A stretch of DNA of 64,000 nucleotides from Candidatus Nitrosocosmicus arcticus (GTDB taxonomy: Archaea > Thermoproteota > Nitrososphaeria > Nitrososphaerales > Nitrososphaeraceae): positions 1 through 64,000 of the forward strand of contig NZ_ML675583.1 in NCBI RefSeq assembly GCF_007826885.1, written 5' to 3'. Shown piece after piece: positions 18,508 to 27,408 of this stretch. The notes under the pieces are model-generated. The model was not told the DNA's origin. It was given only the letters and a program-made list of their open reading frames with translations, and did no database searches. The position numbers were made by a program, and so were the translations under genes. Each line of letters starts with the position of its first letter. Position 1 is the stretch's first letter.

Positions 18508-19161
18508 TTATTGAACTTTGAGTTCAACACTACCAAAAAGAACCGAAAATGCCTTGCACCATATCAATACTGTATCATACTTTGACAAGTCAGTACCGGT
18601 TGGGATATTGTAATTTTGATTTCCATTATTAGCTTTTAGTTTCCCAAGGTTTACAATATCAGATGCACTCTTGTCTGTTGATAAATAAACATACAGGTCT
18701 GGTCCGTTTGTTACCTTTAGATTTTCTAATCTAAGGATATTCGAATCGACCTGCTGAAGTGGGACTACTTTTGCTGTCCCTTCAGCATTGTGAATTCCAT
18801 CGTTAACGCCTATAAACGAGCCTGATATTAGCGAATTATTTGGTTCAGACAAACTTTCAGTTTCATTCATAGATTCATCAATGATGTTAGTAGCGTTACT
18901 ATCTGAATTGGCATACTGAATCATCAATTCATTTTTCTGAGAAGCACTCATGTTTTCTGCAGATTTAGCCCTCTCATCTTCGCTCATTATACTAAAATTC
19001 TCAAAAGAGACCAAAGCAGCAGAATTTGGAGGAAAGGGTTCATTTATTTCTGTTGATATGAACAATGGCGAGGCTAGATACACTGTTACCACAGCAGCAA
19101 TTATGGCGACAGTTAGATAAGTGATTTTTTTATAAAGGTTTTTGTGTTCTGTATCTTTCAC
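18508..19161 (-). CDS. Membrane-anchored DM13-domain protein
   Basis: About 217 aa from GTG 19159-19161; a TTG at 19194 would add eleven hydrophobic residues. A single membrane anchor is followed by a linker and a C-terminal DM13 domain: SGSFIGVNDGIHNAEGTAKV, NGPDLYVYLST, and VLIWCKAFSVLFGSVEL. DM13 domains are proposed electron-transfer or redox modules with a near-invariant cysteine in this last motif. The domain would lie outside the membrane. No redox partner is next to it. Confidence 0.82.
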   Translation of the reverse strand: MKDTEHKNLYKKITYLTVAIIAAVVTVYLASPLFISTEINEPFPPNSAALVSFENFSIMSEDERAKSAENMSASQKNELMIQYANSDSNATNIIDESMNETESLSEPNNSLISGSFIGVNDGIHNAEGTAKVVPLQQVDSNILRLENLKVTNGPDLYVYLSTDKSASDIVNLGKLKANNGNQNYNIPTGTDLSKYDTVLIWCKAFSVLFGSVELKVQ

Positions 19162-19354
19162 GAGAAGTAGATTAATCTTGAGGATTATAAGCAATTTTCC
19201 ATATTATGTCCACATCTGTTCCAAATCCTAAATTTAATAAAAATCATATTTGGTTTTTTTTGGTTTTATCTAGAGAAATATTGAGTGTTACAGATCACTA
19301 CTGCTTAAAAAAAAGATAATTTAACAACGAAAAGAGTTGAATTAGCTTGGCAAT

Positions 19355-19642
19355 TTATTCCCGAGTTATCTTAAGGAATATGATCAGGCCTGCCATCTCA
19401 GCAATGGAAATGGAAAGTAGATATGGTACAAGTAAATCTGAGAATAACGCTGACATGGTAATGTAAGAATAAACGGAGATAATGCTATTTATCATAAGTA
19501 AGCTGCAAAAAAAGATCAAGCCTAAAGTAAAGTTGGCTCTGCTGTTTCGGTATATTTTTGTAAATGTAAAAACCAAAGCACCTAGCAATCCCAAATTTAC
19601 CATATTAATAAGTGCGTTGGTTGTCCCCATCCAAATGTCCAT
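19355..19642 (-). CDS. Small three-helix membrane protein
   Basis: A 95-aa product with three hydrophobic helices (about 8-30, 38-61 and 68-92) joined by short basic loops. No family can be named. Start is ATG 19640-19642. It is on the same strand as the DM13 gene and 193 bp upstream of its start, so a shared role is possible but unsupported. Confidence 0.55.
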   Translation of the reverse strand: MDIWMGTTNALINMVNLGLLGALVFTFTKIYRNSRANFTLGLIFFCSLLMINSIISVYSYITMSALFSDLLVPYLLSISIAEMAGLIIFLKITRE

Positions 19643-20117
19643 TTAACTAAATCGTATGTAACTGCAAAGTTAGTGTTTATTTACTTATTTCCATATCTAT
19701 TCCATATCCGAATCTTAGGTTTTATTTTTTTCATCCTTTGTACGCATTTGACATCATTTAAGACGTTTCGTTATTTATCCTCATTGGCATTCAGAACTAG
19801 TGATGGTTCTTACCTATAAGATGCATAAACTTTCGTCCTATAGACTGGGCCCTAACACCAGTTAGTATTAAAGTATTAGGGAAAAAAGTAGAATTTAGCT
19901 CGGAAAGCTAAGTAGCATGTGTCACCCCTCCTGCACACTAAACAAAGTAGATCTCTTGCGTAAATATCATAGTTTAACAGTATTTTCTAACCATTGTCGA
20001 ATTTTATAACTAACAGACATTCCTTATTTTGTAGTTTACCAGTCCTGATACGATATCTGATATCCTATCATACCTACTCAATCTGTTTCTGAAACACCAT
20101 CCATTATCCTGTATTAG
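19643..20117. other. Intergenic region left of the integrated element
   Basis: 475 bp with no ORF that can be supported. It contains a hairpin with adjacent T-run on the minus strand (19880-19911). On the minus strand a GGAGGGGTGA motif (about 19923-19932) precedes a seven-codon ATG frame that ends inside that hairpin. No copy of the tRNA-Lys 3' end was seen here. Confidence 0.4.
19880..19911 (-). terminator. Candidate hairpin terminator
   Basis: An inverted repeat TTAGCT / AGCTAA (19895-19900 and 19906-19911, 5-nt loop) is followed on the minus strand by TTCTACTTTTTT. It may end transcription from the HTH gene. Hairpin terminators are not standard in archaea, so the T-run may be the functional part. 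Confidence 0.4.
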
Positions 20118-20651
20118 TCAAGCCCCCGGGATTTTTCCCTTCTGAACTTCATCTTCTAAGCACTTCTTTCTTAATATCAGACAATTGATCTCATGTTGTA
20201 ACCGGTTTTTCATGCTGTTGAAGTTTTTGAATTGATTTACGCAATTAATAAGATCATCGACATCAATTTCGAATAATTCGAATTGTTTCATCTTCTCTAT
20301 TATTCTAAGGAGAAATGGCAAAATCTTTTGATGATCTCTATAGAAATCGATAAACTCGGTTAGATTCTTTAATGTCAAGTATTCTCCGTAGTATACCCTA
20401 ACTTCATTATAGCTTAGATCTAGAGATGTCAAAACTTCAATAGTGCTTTTTCCCTCTGCAAACATTTCAAAGGCTTTGGCTCGATTTGATTTAGGTTTTT
20501 CTTGCTCTGGCTCCTTATAGTGTTCCTTTAATATTTTGTTAATATCTCGGGGTGAGATCCTGGCTGTTTTCGCGATCTCACGAAATGTCTTGCCGTCTTC
20601 ATGCAGCTTAATTACCAATTCTTTCTTTTGATTCCTATTGAGAACCATCAA
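20118..20651 (-). CDS. Helix-turn-helix DNA-binding protein
   Basis: The 177-aa product begins with a resolvase-like HTH (GKTFREIAKTARISPRDINKIL, residues about 18-39). A second possible HTH-like stretch (GKSTIEVLTSLDLSYNEVRVYY) follows at 66-87, then a long helical region with a Lys/Glu-rich coiled-coil tail. This suits a regulator or a recombination accessory protein. Start is ATG 20649-20651 or the next codon. It faces away from the PrimPol gene's promoter and lies within the putative mobile element. Confidence 0.7.
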   Translation of the reverse strand: MMVLNRNQKKELVIKLHEDGKTFREIAKTARISPRDINKILKEHYKEPEQEKPKSNRAKAFEMFAEGKSTIEVLTSLDLSYNEVRVYYGEYLTLKNLTEFIDFYRDHQKILPFLLRIIEKMKQFELFEIDVDDLINCVNQFKNFNSMKNRLQHEINCLILRKKCLEDEVQKGKIPGA

Positions 20652-21311
20652 TTTCTTATGTTTAAAAAATGTATAAAAGGTAGTTTCAAGTAAATACCAT
20701 TTTTTTTAAAATTATACCTTTGATATCCTTGATTCCAACAACTTTTTCTTCAAAAAACCCATGAGTGAAAACTACTTGTAGTATGATATGAATTATTTTT
20801 ACATAGCAAAGTTTGATCTTGATTTGTTACATAAACTAACTTTTTACTTTTTAGACTTTAGCGAATCTTAATTTCAGACTATTTTCTACTTTTGTGATGG
20901 ATGTATTCATCATACAACTTGGAGTGATTGTTGAAATAAAGAAATATAATGTCATTAGATTGTCCTAAAATATTTGATAGTTGTCTATACGTTATTAACA
21001 ACCTATCTTTGTATCCAAATAGTTTTTTAGTATAGAAATAAAATTACAAGATTAAAACAGAAATGTTTATGAATATTGCATCCACGGTCTGAATGATCAC
21101 CGTTGTGAGAAGATGGTACAAATATTTAGGCTTGACTAATTATGACTAAAAACTGGTAATAAAGGTAATAATCTTTTTTTATAATTTTTGCATAATATAA
21201 CTGCTCTATCATAAAATATTAAAATTAGTTCCATTTTTGATCAAAAATTAATATATTTTTGTTATTACCGTTATTACCGATAAAATATATAGTTTCTAAT
21301 AAATAGATTTT
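20652..21311. other. AT-rich non-coding region between HTH and PrimPol genes
   Basis: 660 bp without a supportable ORF. Its left half is upstream of the HTH gene and should carry that promoter. Its right part has the GGTAATAA inverted array and a 16-bp palindrome (ATTTTTGATCAAAAAT at 21233-21248). It could contain a replication origin or operators. Confidence 0.5.
21155..21278. repeat. Inverted pair of doubled GGTAATAA motifs
   Basis: The left half at 21155-21171 is GGTAATAAAGGTAATAA. The right half at 21262-21278 is its reverse complement with one mismatch (TTATTACCGTTATTACC). Each half has two motif copies nine bases apart. The 90-bp spacer is almost pure A/T and includes a palindrome. The array sits 34 bp beyond the PrimPol stop. 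Confidence 0.7.
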
Positions 21312-24275
21312 CTATGATTTAGTTTCAGTTTCTTCTATTTGAGCTAAGAGAAAATCGATTAACGATTGTTTAGGACCAAACGCCATCTTTACGCTTTTTC
21401 CATTTATCATTCTGTTGCCATACTCAAACCCGGGAATTTCGTTTGCAACATCACTTAGAGTTTTTAGATTGTTAAATCCAACTTTCTTTTTAATTATTTC
21501 TTTTAATATTGGGTATGTCATGCAGATTTTCTCTTCACCATTTTTATAAGTTTGTTTTATTAGGTATAGAATAAGCCTATTATCAAGACAAAATGCTATT
21601 CTATCAATGAAACCCGTACTGGTAAGTTCATAACCTGTGCTGGTTCTATTTGGGATTGGAGGTAAAGATTTGGCATATTTATTAAAATGTTCATTTATCT
21701 CATTTACCATAAAGGCTCTTAAATCCACAGTTGTATTTTCTTTATTTTCCTCCAGTGCATTGTTCTCTAATATGTCGTTTATCCAACTAGGTAAAGTTTT
21801 GCCTACAGCACTATAGAAGCCTCTCAGTATTTCTTTAGATACATCTTCCCAAGCAAGAACTCCGTTTATCAAATTAGGATTATCTTTTATATAAGAATAA
21901 GCAAAATCCCCTAAAATTCCAAATTGGTCCATTTTTGGCTTTAACCACTCTTCAAAAACCTTGGATTCTTCTTTGGTTTTAGATGAGTATTTATTAAAGT
22001 AAATAGGTAGAATTCTTCGCATAAAACCGGAATCATCTGGCGGCGGGCTCCGATTGCTTGTTAAAATTAATGGACTTAGGGCTTGAATAGACGTATAATT
22101 ACTATAATTTACCATTAAACCTCTTACGTCCTGATTTTCAACTGCGCTTTTCAAAGTTTCAATCAGGTTGAGTAACTTTGGTTCTGTTAGGGCACCAACC
22201 CCATTAACTAGACGAGGATACGCATCCATACTAATAACATGTCCTAATCTAGCCTCCGTATTGATCTTTGCAAAACTTAACTCATGGCTAATTCTCGAAC
22301 TTTTACTTTCGTATTTTCTCCATATGGCTAACGCGATACAACCCAGGGTAGTTTTGCCCGCATTAGAAGATCCAAATAAGAATAAGTATGGCATCCATCT
22401 TCTATTCTGTTTTAGTATAAAGCTAAATGACGACATTAAAGCCCATTTAAGCACAGTAGAAAAAACTCCTTTTTCCCATTTATTGACTGATTCATCAAGT
22501 AAATGTATACAAGATAGTATTTTTTCCGCTTCCGTATTCTGAATAAATAAAGAATAGTTATTGCTCTGTGAGGCGCTATTAGAAAAAGGGTTCACCTTAT
22601 TGTAAACTATAGGAATATACGTTTGGTTAGTATCGCTGGCTGTGAATTCCCCATCTATAATGTAGTATCCAGGATTTACTGCAGCATCATATATTATTGC
22701 TTTTCCTGTTTCAATGAATGCAGAAATTATTGCCGATACGGTATCATGTATATTAGATTTTTTTAAAATCATGTTTCTAGCTTGGAGTTCATTAATGATA
22801 TATTCTAGACTTCCTGGACCAATTCGTATTGACTTTTTTTTGGATTCTATTAAAAATAAGAGTTCGTATTGGATGCTCTTGTTTATTGGATTATCAAGTA
22901 TAATGACTTTTGTAAGGAAAGCATCAATCAATATATCTCCAAAATTCAGATAGCTGGTATGTAACTTCTCTGAGTTATTTTTCTTGTCATTATTTATTTC
23001 TCTTGAACTGACAAAACCATATACTATTTTTTTAAAACCCGAATGTGCTACTATCAATTTGATAGGGTTACCAATCGAGGTTATCTTGAAAACATGTTCT
23101 GAAAGCTCTTCCTTTATATCATCAGGCAGGATACCTTCTACCGTTTGTTTCATATTCAAATTCATTGTATTATCTAGGATTTTTGTAATACTTTTGATAA
23201 ATTGATTAGCAGCTTCGTCATTAGCAATTATTTTAGTAAAGACTTCAGAAAGATGTGTAATTCCAGTAACTTCCTCGCCGTTGGTCCATTTTTGATAAGT
23301 TTTATGTACTACCATAACCCTTTGATCTTTTTGTTCATCATTACAACGGACACACAGTCTAATTACAAACCTTTTGATACAGTCTAAAGAATGAAACTTT
23401 TTAAATAACAATCCCGATAATCCGAAAATGATGTCGTCTCTTTGACCTTTAACATAAACAGGTTCTAGTATCTCTATCAATTTTTTTTCCTGTTCATCAG
23501 AGAGGGTATTACACTCCGGTTTAGATTCTAAATTTATGAGACTATTAGTATTCTTGTTACTTATTTCCTTCTTTTCATAAAATGTGCTTTTCTTGATTGT
23601 ATCGTTGTCAAATCCGGTTAGTAACTTGACGATGTCTTCTTTTGAAAACATAACAGGTTTGGCATGCTTTATGAACTCGTATCTATTACCAATATTAGAA
23701 AGGGATGGTGGCATTAACACGTAAGCACCTTCAGCTTTTAGAGCAATTTCACTATGTTCATCATTTCCTTTCCATAATTTCTTTGACTTAATATCTTCGG
23801 CACCAAATTCCTTGGGATCGAAAGCAATTATGTAATGTTTCCCATTACCGCTTCCTGTTTTGGTTTGAGTAGTATTTCTTATTGCGTTTTCAATTTCAGG
23901 TTCATTGATTTTTTTTATGATTGAATAAAAACGATCTTCCGCATCCTTTCCATCGATGTCAAAAACAATTAAGCCAGATACTTTTCCAGTTACAATCCCT
24001 ATATTACAATTTCCTTTATCATTGAATAATTTTACTACTACTTCCCTTGATTGTTTTTTCTGTATCCATTCTGACCATGAGCCATATCCTCCAGCTGCCT
24101 TTCCATCAGCTATCGCACCAACATTTTTCTGTATGTTGCCATCCCAAACTTGTTTTATTATTTCACCAGGTTTTGGAATAGGAAGTACGTTATAGCCTTT
24201 AGAACAATATAATAAAGATATATCTAACATATTGGTAAGCCCATTGATATTAAGAAAATTCTCAGAAACTTGCAA
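21312..24275 (-). CDS. PrimPol-superfamily 3 helicase replication protein
   Basis: The 987-aa protein pairs an N-terminal archaeo-eukaryotic primase-polymerase domain with a C-terminal D5/SF3-like helicase. PrimPol features are GYGSWSEW, catalytic VFDIDG at about residue 100 and the GSGNGKHY motif at about 140. The helicase Walker A is FGSSNAGKTT at about 630, followed by Walker B-like ISMDAYPRL and LTSNRSPPP. Such proteins replicate archaeal and bacterial plasmids and viruses. Start is TTG 24273-24275 right after the preceding gene's stop, with AGGGAAGAGAG upstream, so translation is probably coupled. Confidence 0.88.
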   Translation of the reverse strand: MQVSENFLNINGLTNMLDISLLYCSKGYNVLPIPKPGEIIKQVWDGNIQKNVGAIADGKAAGGYGSWSEWIQKKQSREVVVKLFNDKGNCNIGIVTGKVSGLIVFDIDGKDAEDRFYSIIKKINEPEIENAIRNTTQTKTGSGNGKHYIIAFDPKEFGAEDIKSKKLWKGNDEHSEIALKAEGAYVLMPPSLSNIGNRYEFIKHAKPVMFSKEDIVKLLTGFDNDTIKKSTFYEKKEISNKNTNSLINLESKPECNTLSDEQEKKLIEILEPVYVKGQRDDIIFGLSGLLFKKFHSLDCIKRFVIRLCVRCNDEQKDQRVMVVHKTYQKWTNGEEVTGITHLSEVFTKIIANDEAANQFIKSITKILDNTMNLNMKQTVEGILPDDIKEELSEHVFKITSIGNPIKLIVAHSGFKKIVYGFVSSREINNDKKNNSEKLHTSYLNFGDILIDAFLTKVIILDNPINKSIQYELLFLIESKKKSIRIGPGSLEYIINELQARNMILKKSNIHDTVSAIISAFIETGKAIIYDAAVNPGYYIIDGEFTASDTNQTYIPIVYNKVNPFSNSASQSNNYSLFIQNTEAEKILSCIHLLDESVNKWEKGVFSTVLKWALMSSFSFILKQNRRWMPYLFLFGSSNAGKTTLGCIALAIWRKYESKSSRISHELSFAKINTEARLGHVISMDAYPRLVNGVGALTEPKLLNLIETLKSAVENQDVRGLMVNYSNYTSIQALSPLILTSNRSPPPDDSGFMRRILPIYFNKYSSKTKEESKVFEEWLKPKMDQFGILGDFAYSYIKDNPNLINGVLAWEDVSKEILRGFYSAVGKTLPSWINDILENNALEENKENTTVDLRAFMVNEINEHFNKYAKSLPPIPNRTSTGYELTSTGFIDRIAFCLDNRLILYLIKQTYKNGEEKICMTYPILKEIIKKKVGFNNLKTLSDVANEIPGFEYGNRMINGKSVKMAFGPKQSLIDFLLAQIEETETKS

Positions 24276-24276
24276 T

Positions 24277-24465
24277 TTAGCTCTCTTCCCTACTAAATTT
24301 GCTTATACATTTGTCACAAACGATGATTTCCAATATACCATAGATGCCACAGTCTACGTCAGTCTTAATTGTACCCACACGGTCACACCCGGAGGCGTTA
24401 CAAACATCAACTTTATTACGCTCTGTTTTACTATCGTATTTTGTTGTAGAAAAACTCACAGTCAT
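24277..24465 (-). CDS. Small zinc-ribbon-like protein of the element
   Basis: A 62-aa product with cysteines in VCNASGCDRVG, DVDCGI and VCDKCISKF, an arrangement suggesting a zinc ribbon. It starts at ATG 24463-24465, one base after the stop of the ribbon-helix-helix gene, and ends one base before the PrimPol start. This tight order implies one polycistronic message. It may be a replication accessory or regulator, but function is inferred only from position. Confidence 0.65.
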   Translation of the reverse strand: MTVSFSTTKYDSKTERNKVDVCNASGCDRVGTIKTDVDCGIYGILEIIVCDKCISKFSREES

Positions 24466-24466
24466 T

Positions 24467-24619
24467 TTACAACACCTTTAGTTCGGTTGATTTGCCAGAA
24501 TTAACCGAACCTTCTATTTTTTCTAGTAACTCGCTTATGATGTCGTCATAAGTTTGTTCCTTCCGCCCTAGATACTTGAGCTTATTTCTTGTCTCCTTTC
24601 TAATAACAATAGTTGACAT
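24467..24619 (-). CDS. Ribbon-helix-helix-like small protein (50 aa)
   Basis: An ORF from ATG 24617-24619 to TAA 24467-24469. It reads MSTIVIRKETRNKLKYLGRK, then EQTYDDIISELLEKIEG and a short polar tail. This matches the short RHH/antitoxin-like proteins of archaea that start with a beta strand and carry a T-Y-D-D-I-I-x-x-L-L helix. It is the first gene of the RHH-zinc ribbon-PrimPol series and could repress it. No toxin partner is visible. Confidence 0.7.
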   Translation of the reverse strand: MSTIVIRKETRNKLKYLGRKEQTYDDIISELLEKIEGSVNSGKSTELKVL

Positions 24620-24676
24620 CGATTACTAATAGTATTAACTAATAATTATATACCACTAAGTATACTTGATAATCAT

Positions 24677-25549
24677 TTGTCTTATAGTTCTTCTCCAAAT
24701 GTAAGAAATGTTATCAATGAAAGGAAAATGAAAGAGGCGTTGATAAATTATATAAAGAAAAATCCACAATGTAATAAAAATACCGTAATACATCATTGTG
24801 TTGAAGAAAAAGGAATTGGATCACGCCGTCCCTTACTCAATATGATAAAAAGACTAATAGATGGAAGAATTCTAAAGTGTGAAAAAAGAGGCAAATCACA
24901 TCTGTTAACTGTAGTTTCTGAAAATCTCTTGGTATCGATTCCATCGGATTTGGAAGCTGTGTTTGCCAAATTCGTTGGATTCTTGAACGCAGTCAAAGAA
25001 GTTGAAAAAGAAAGAACATATTTAAATCAAAAATACCTTTATCGTGGTAAAAAAGCTATGCAAGATATTGCAATAGTAGATCGGGTGCTCTTGCTACCAT
25101 ATGAAGTATTGGAAGTCATAACGGAAATTTATATGAAATTCTATGAATCCGTAATAAAATTCAAACTTGACAATCCAAATCAAATTAGTCAATTGTATGG
25201 TCATTATTGTGAATACAAGGATAAAATGCAGTTATTCCTTTCTGATAATTTCTCTCCCACGAAAGATTTGATTAATTTATTAGAAAATAGAAAGATTGAA
25301 TCCCCTCTAGGTAAATTATGCAATATTGTAGACATATGCAAATTCTTAGGAATTGAAAAATATTTTTATGATTTTTTATATTTACTAATGACACGGAACA
25401 TTGAAGCATGTCTCTTATTATACGGCTTAGAAAATAAGAAAGCGAAAAATAACCATCTTGCAAGACGAGACAAAAAGATACGACACAATATTGATATTAT
25501 TATTGACCAGATTAGGTCAAAGGTAGATTACTTTCTAAACGAGCAATGA
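24677..25549 (+). CDS. Winged-helix-like uncharacterised protein of the element
   Basis: The 290-aa protein starts at TTG 24677-24679 with the divergent RHH operon 57 bp away. Residues 15-75 look like a winged helix (MKEALINYIKKNPQCNKNTV, GSRRPLLNMIKRLIDGRILKCEKRG). The remaining 215 residues are helical and unassigned, with one KKAMQDIAIVDRVLLLPYEV segment. It may control the divergent operon or serve partition or copy-number control. It converges on the integrase gene. Confidence 0.6.
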   Translation: MSYSSSPNVRNVINERKMKEALINYIKKNPQCNKNTVIHHCVEEKGIGSRRPLLNMIKRLIDGRILKCEKRGKSHLLTVVSENLLVSIPSDLEAVFAKFVGFLNAVKEVEKERTYLNQKYLYRGKKAMQDIAIVDRVLLLPYEVLEVITEIYMKFYESVIKFKLDNPNQISQLYGHYCEYKDKMQLFLSDNFSPTKDLINLLENRKIESPLGKLCNIVDICKFLGIEKYFYDFLYLLMTRNIEACLLLYGLENKKAKNNHLARRDKKIRHNIDIIIDQIRSKVDYFLNEQ

Positions 25550-25590
25550 AATATGTATTTGCAGAGCAAAAAAAAGGGCCGCGTGTATAT

Positions 25591-26994
25591 CTAAGTAACT
25601 ATCTCTTTTTTATTTATACTGCGTTTTACTTTCTCTAGTATCTCTGGTTTGACATGCGCTAGAGATGGATTTTGTTGAATAATGGATAACATTTGTGCAA
25701 GTTTATTCTCCATATCGGTTGTCAAATCAGAAATTTTCTTGGAATAGACATTTTCTAATTCTTCAAATCGTCTCTTTTCACTTTGCTTAATCTCATCAAA
25801 TGCTTCAGATGTCAACGGGTAGCTACATTTTGAGCAATACTTGTTTTCTAGTATATTCACTAATGTACATCGAGGGCAATTAGAAATCAGAGGTTTTGTC
25901 TTCTGGATTTCTTCTGAGATTATTCCATTATGCTCTAGAATCTTATTTTTTAGTTCATTGCCCATCCTTGTCTTTATATATCGTGATCCTTGTCTTGAAT
26001 TCATAGACCACCTAACCTTCTTTTTTAATGCATATTCTGGTAGATAATCCGAGTCTGCAGTTATTGCAGAATGCCTAATGCAATAAGGATTCCACTTCTT
26101 TGTTCTCAAAAGAAATTCCATCTTTTCTATTTCTTGTGTATCCTTGATTGATCCTTCATTTAACAAACGTACAATCCTTTTTTGTAATTGTTTCATAACT
26201 GTCCATAATGCTTCAGGGGTTATTGGAGAACCGGATTGAATATTGCATATTAACCTGGCGCTAGGTTCATTCTTAAAGGGATGTTCGTTGAGCCAATCTC
26301 TAACGTAAGGAAAAGAGCATGTTAACAGTATAGGACCAGTACCGGTCTTTGCTTCATAAGGTATTTCACCTTCACCGTATTTTTCTTTAAGACGAATATG
26401 TTTTATTTTTAGAAGTGTAACCTCATGGGGACGAGCGTCTAAATCCCAAAGCAGTGTTAAAGCAGCTTTATTTCTTTTATAATTGTCATATTTAACAATA
26501 GTTAAGACATCCTCCTTTTCCCATAGCTCGGATTCTAAATAAGGGCTTAATCTCTTAGTTTTCTTCTTATCTATTTTTAAGAATGAAGGTGTTTTCCATT
26601 CTGCTATTGGAATATAGATATCTTCATCGTATCGATTAGAACTTAGTAATCCGCCAGAATTTTTAGTATTATGTAACCATCTAAAGAAATATTTTATCCT
26701 ACCAAGATAGTCATTCCATGTTGTAATCCATCTTTTATCAGGATCTACCTGCGAATTCTTAATCTTTGTATCTAGAAAAGCTATAATTTGATCCCTCTTA
26801 GTAATAGTTTGGAATGATATGGTAGGTTCCAAAAATCTTCCAAATGCTATTATGGTTTTAAGGTTATTATTTTGATATTTATCGGACGTACTCGATGACT
26901 TCATAAATTTATAAAATTCATTAACCAATTTTTGATTATTTTCATTAGGTATAGTTTGAATATTGCTGATAGTTGTCGATAGTTTAACTGGCAA
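25591..26994 (-). CDS. Tyrosine recombinase / integrase with C-terminal zinc ribbon
   Basis: The 467-aa protein has an N-terminal core-binding domain (20-130) and a catalytic domain. Catalytic candidates are the arginine in LDARPHEVTLLK (about 187), YCIRHSA (about 305, with Tyr or Cys where HxxR usually has His), W in VRWSMNSRQ, and the tyrosine in SRYIKTRMG (about 336). A C-terminal zinc ribbon (CPRC...CSKC, about 373-395) and a coiled coil follow. This extra tail is seen in other archaeal integrases. It starts 64 bp from the 3' end of tRNA-Lys, the likely attachment site. Confidence 0.87.
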   Translation of the reverse strand: MPVKLSTTISNIQTIPNENNQKLVNEFYKFMKSSSTSDKYQNNNLKTIIAFGRFLEPTISFQTITKRDQIIAFLDTKIKNSQVDPDKRWITTWNDYLGRIKYFFRWLHNTKNSGGLLSSNRYDEDIYIPIAEWKTPSFLKIDKKKTKRLSPYLESELWEKEDVLTIVKYDNYKRNKAALTLLWDLDARPHEVTLLKIKHIRLKEKYGEGEIPYEAKTGTGPILLTCSFPYVRDWLNEHPFKNEPSARLICNIQSGSPITPEALWTVMKQLQKRIVRLLNEGSIKDTQEIEKMEFLLRTKKWNPYCIRHSAITADSDYLPEYALKKKVRWSMNSRQGSRYIKTRMGNELKNKILEHNGIISEEIQKTKPLISNCPRCTLVNILENKYCSKCSYPLTSEAFDEIKQSEKRRFEELENVYSKKISDLTTDMENKLAQMLSIIQQNPSLAHVKPEILEKVKRSINKKEIVT

Positions 26995-27058
26995 TCATAT
27001 CACTCTCTAATGACTATATTCGTTAAAGTTGATCTGATATATGAACCCTATTACTCAG

Positions 27059-27146
27059 CGGGCCCGTGGGGATTCGAACCCCAGACAGCCGGATTTCTTT
27101 CTATGAGTTAAAAGTCCGGTACTCTACCTGGCTGAGCTACGGGCCC
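27059..27146 (-). tRNA. tRNA-Lys(TTT) with 14-nt intron
   Basis: The minus strand folds as a 74-nt tRNA plus intron: acceptor GGGCCCG pairs with CGGGCCC, D-stem GCTC/GAGT, anticodon stem CCGGA/TCCGG and T-arm TGGGG-TTCGAAT-CCCCA. The anticodon loop is CTTTTAA with TTT at 27110-27112. Fourteen bases at about 27095-27108 interrupt the loop after position 37, the canonical archaeal intron site. CCA is not encoded. The discriminator is G. Confidence 0.93.
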
Positions 27147-27333
27147 ATTACCTTTCTATATAAAACTAGTATAATTTAATTTTATAGATTAATGATATGA
27201 AGACTGACCTCTAGATTGCATGAATGCTATAAACCTAGCCCACAAGGAAGAAAAACAGCCCAAAACAGGTACAAATTGACTAAAAAATTATAATCAATAA
27301 ATATTTTTAATAATTTTACTATCCAACAAAAGC

Positions 27334-27408
27334 AGTAACATGTATCCAAACTATGATATAATTAATTTCAATTATACATTCTGATTACAATGAGTAACAT
27401 AACAAAAA
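27334..27408. repeat. 75-bp direct repeat, copy 1 (leader plus first codons)
   Basis: Identical to 28039-28113. It covers 56 bp upstream of the first small secreted-protein gene and its first 19 coding bases. It therefore includes the shared promoter region; an AT-rich ATGATATAATTAA is a possible TATA element. Confidence 0.85.

Larger units (their letters stand above)
20118..27059. mobile_element. Putative integrated element next to tRNA-Lys
   Basis: The segment contains an HTH protein, PrimPol-helicase replication protein, two tiny DNA/metal-binding proteins, a winged-helix protein and a tyrosine recombinase. The recombinase start is 64 bp from the 3' end of a tRNA gene. That combination is the usual layout of archaeal integrated plasmids and viruses. 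No capsid, portal or conjugation genes are visible, so a plasmid-like element is favoured. The right boundary is taken at the tRNA 3' end. The left boundary is a guess, because I found no repeated tRNA 3' fragment. Confidence 0.6.

Noticed and set aside
19845-19855. GGGCCC near the left side of the element as an att copy
   Set aside because: Only six bases match the tRNA-Lys acceptor; neighbouring bases do not match.
22168-22542. Plus-strand 124-aa ORF opposite PrimPol
   Set aside because: Antisense shadow of a strongly supported gene, with no start signal or domain.
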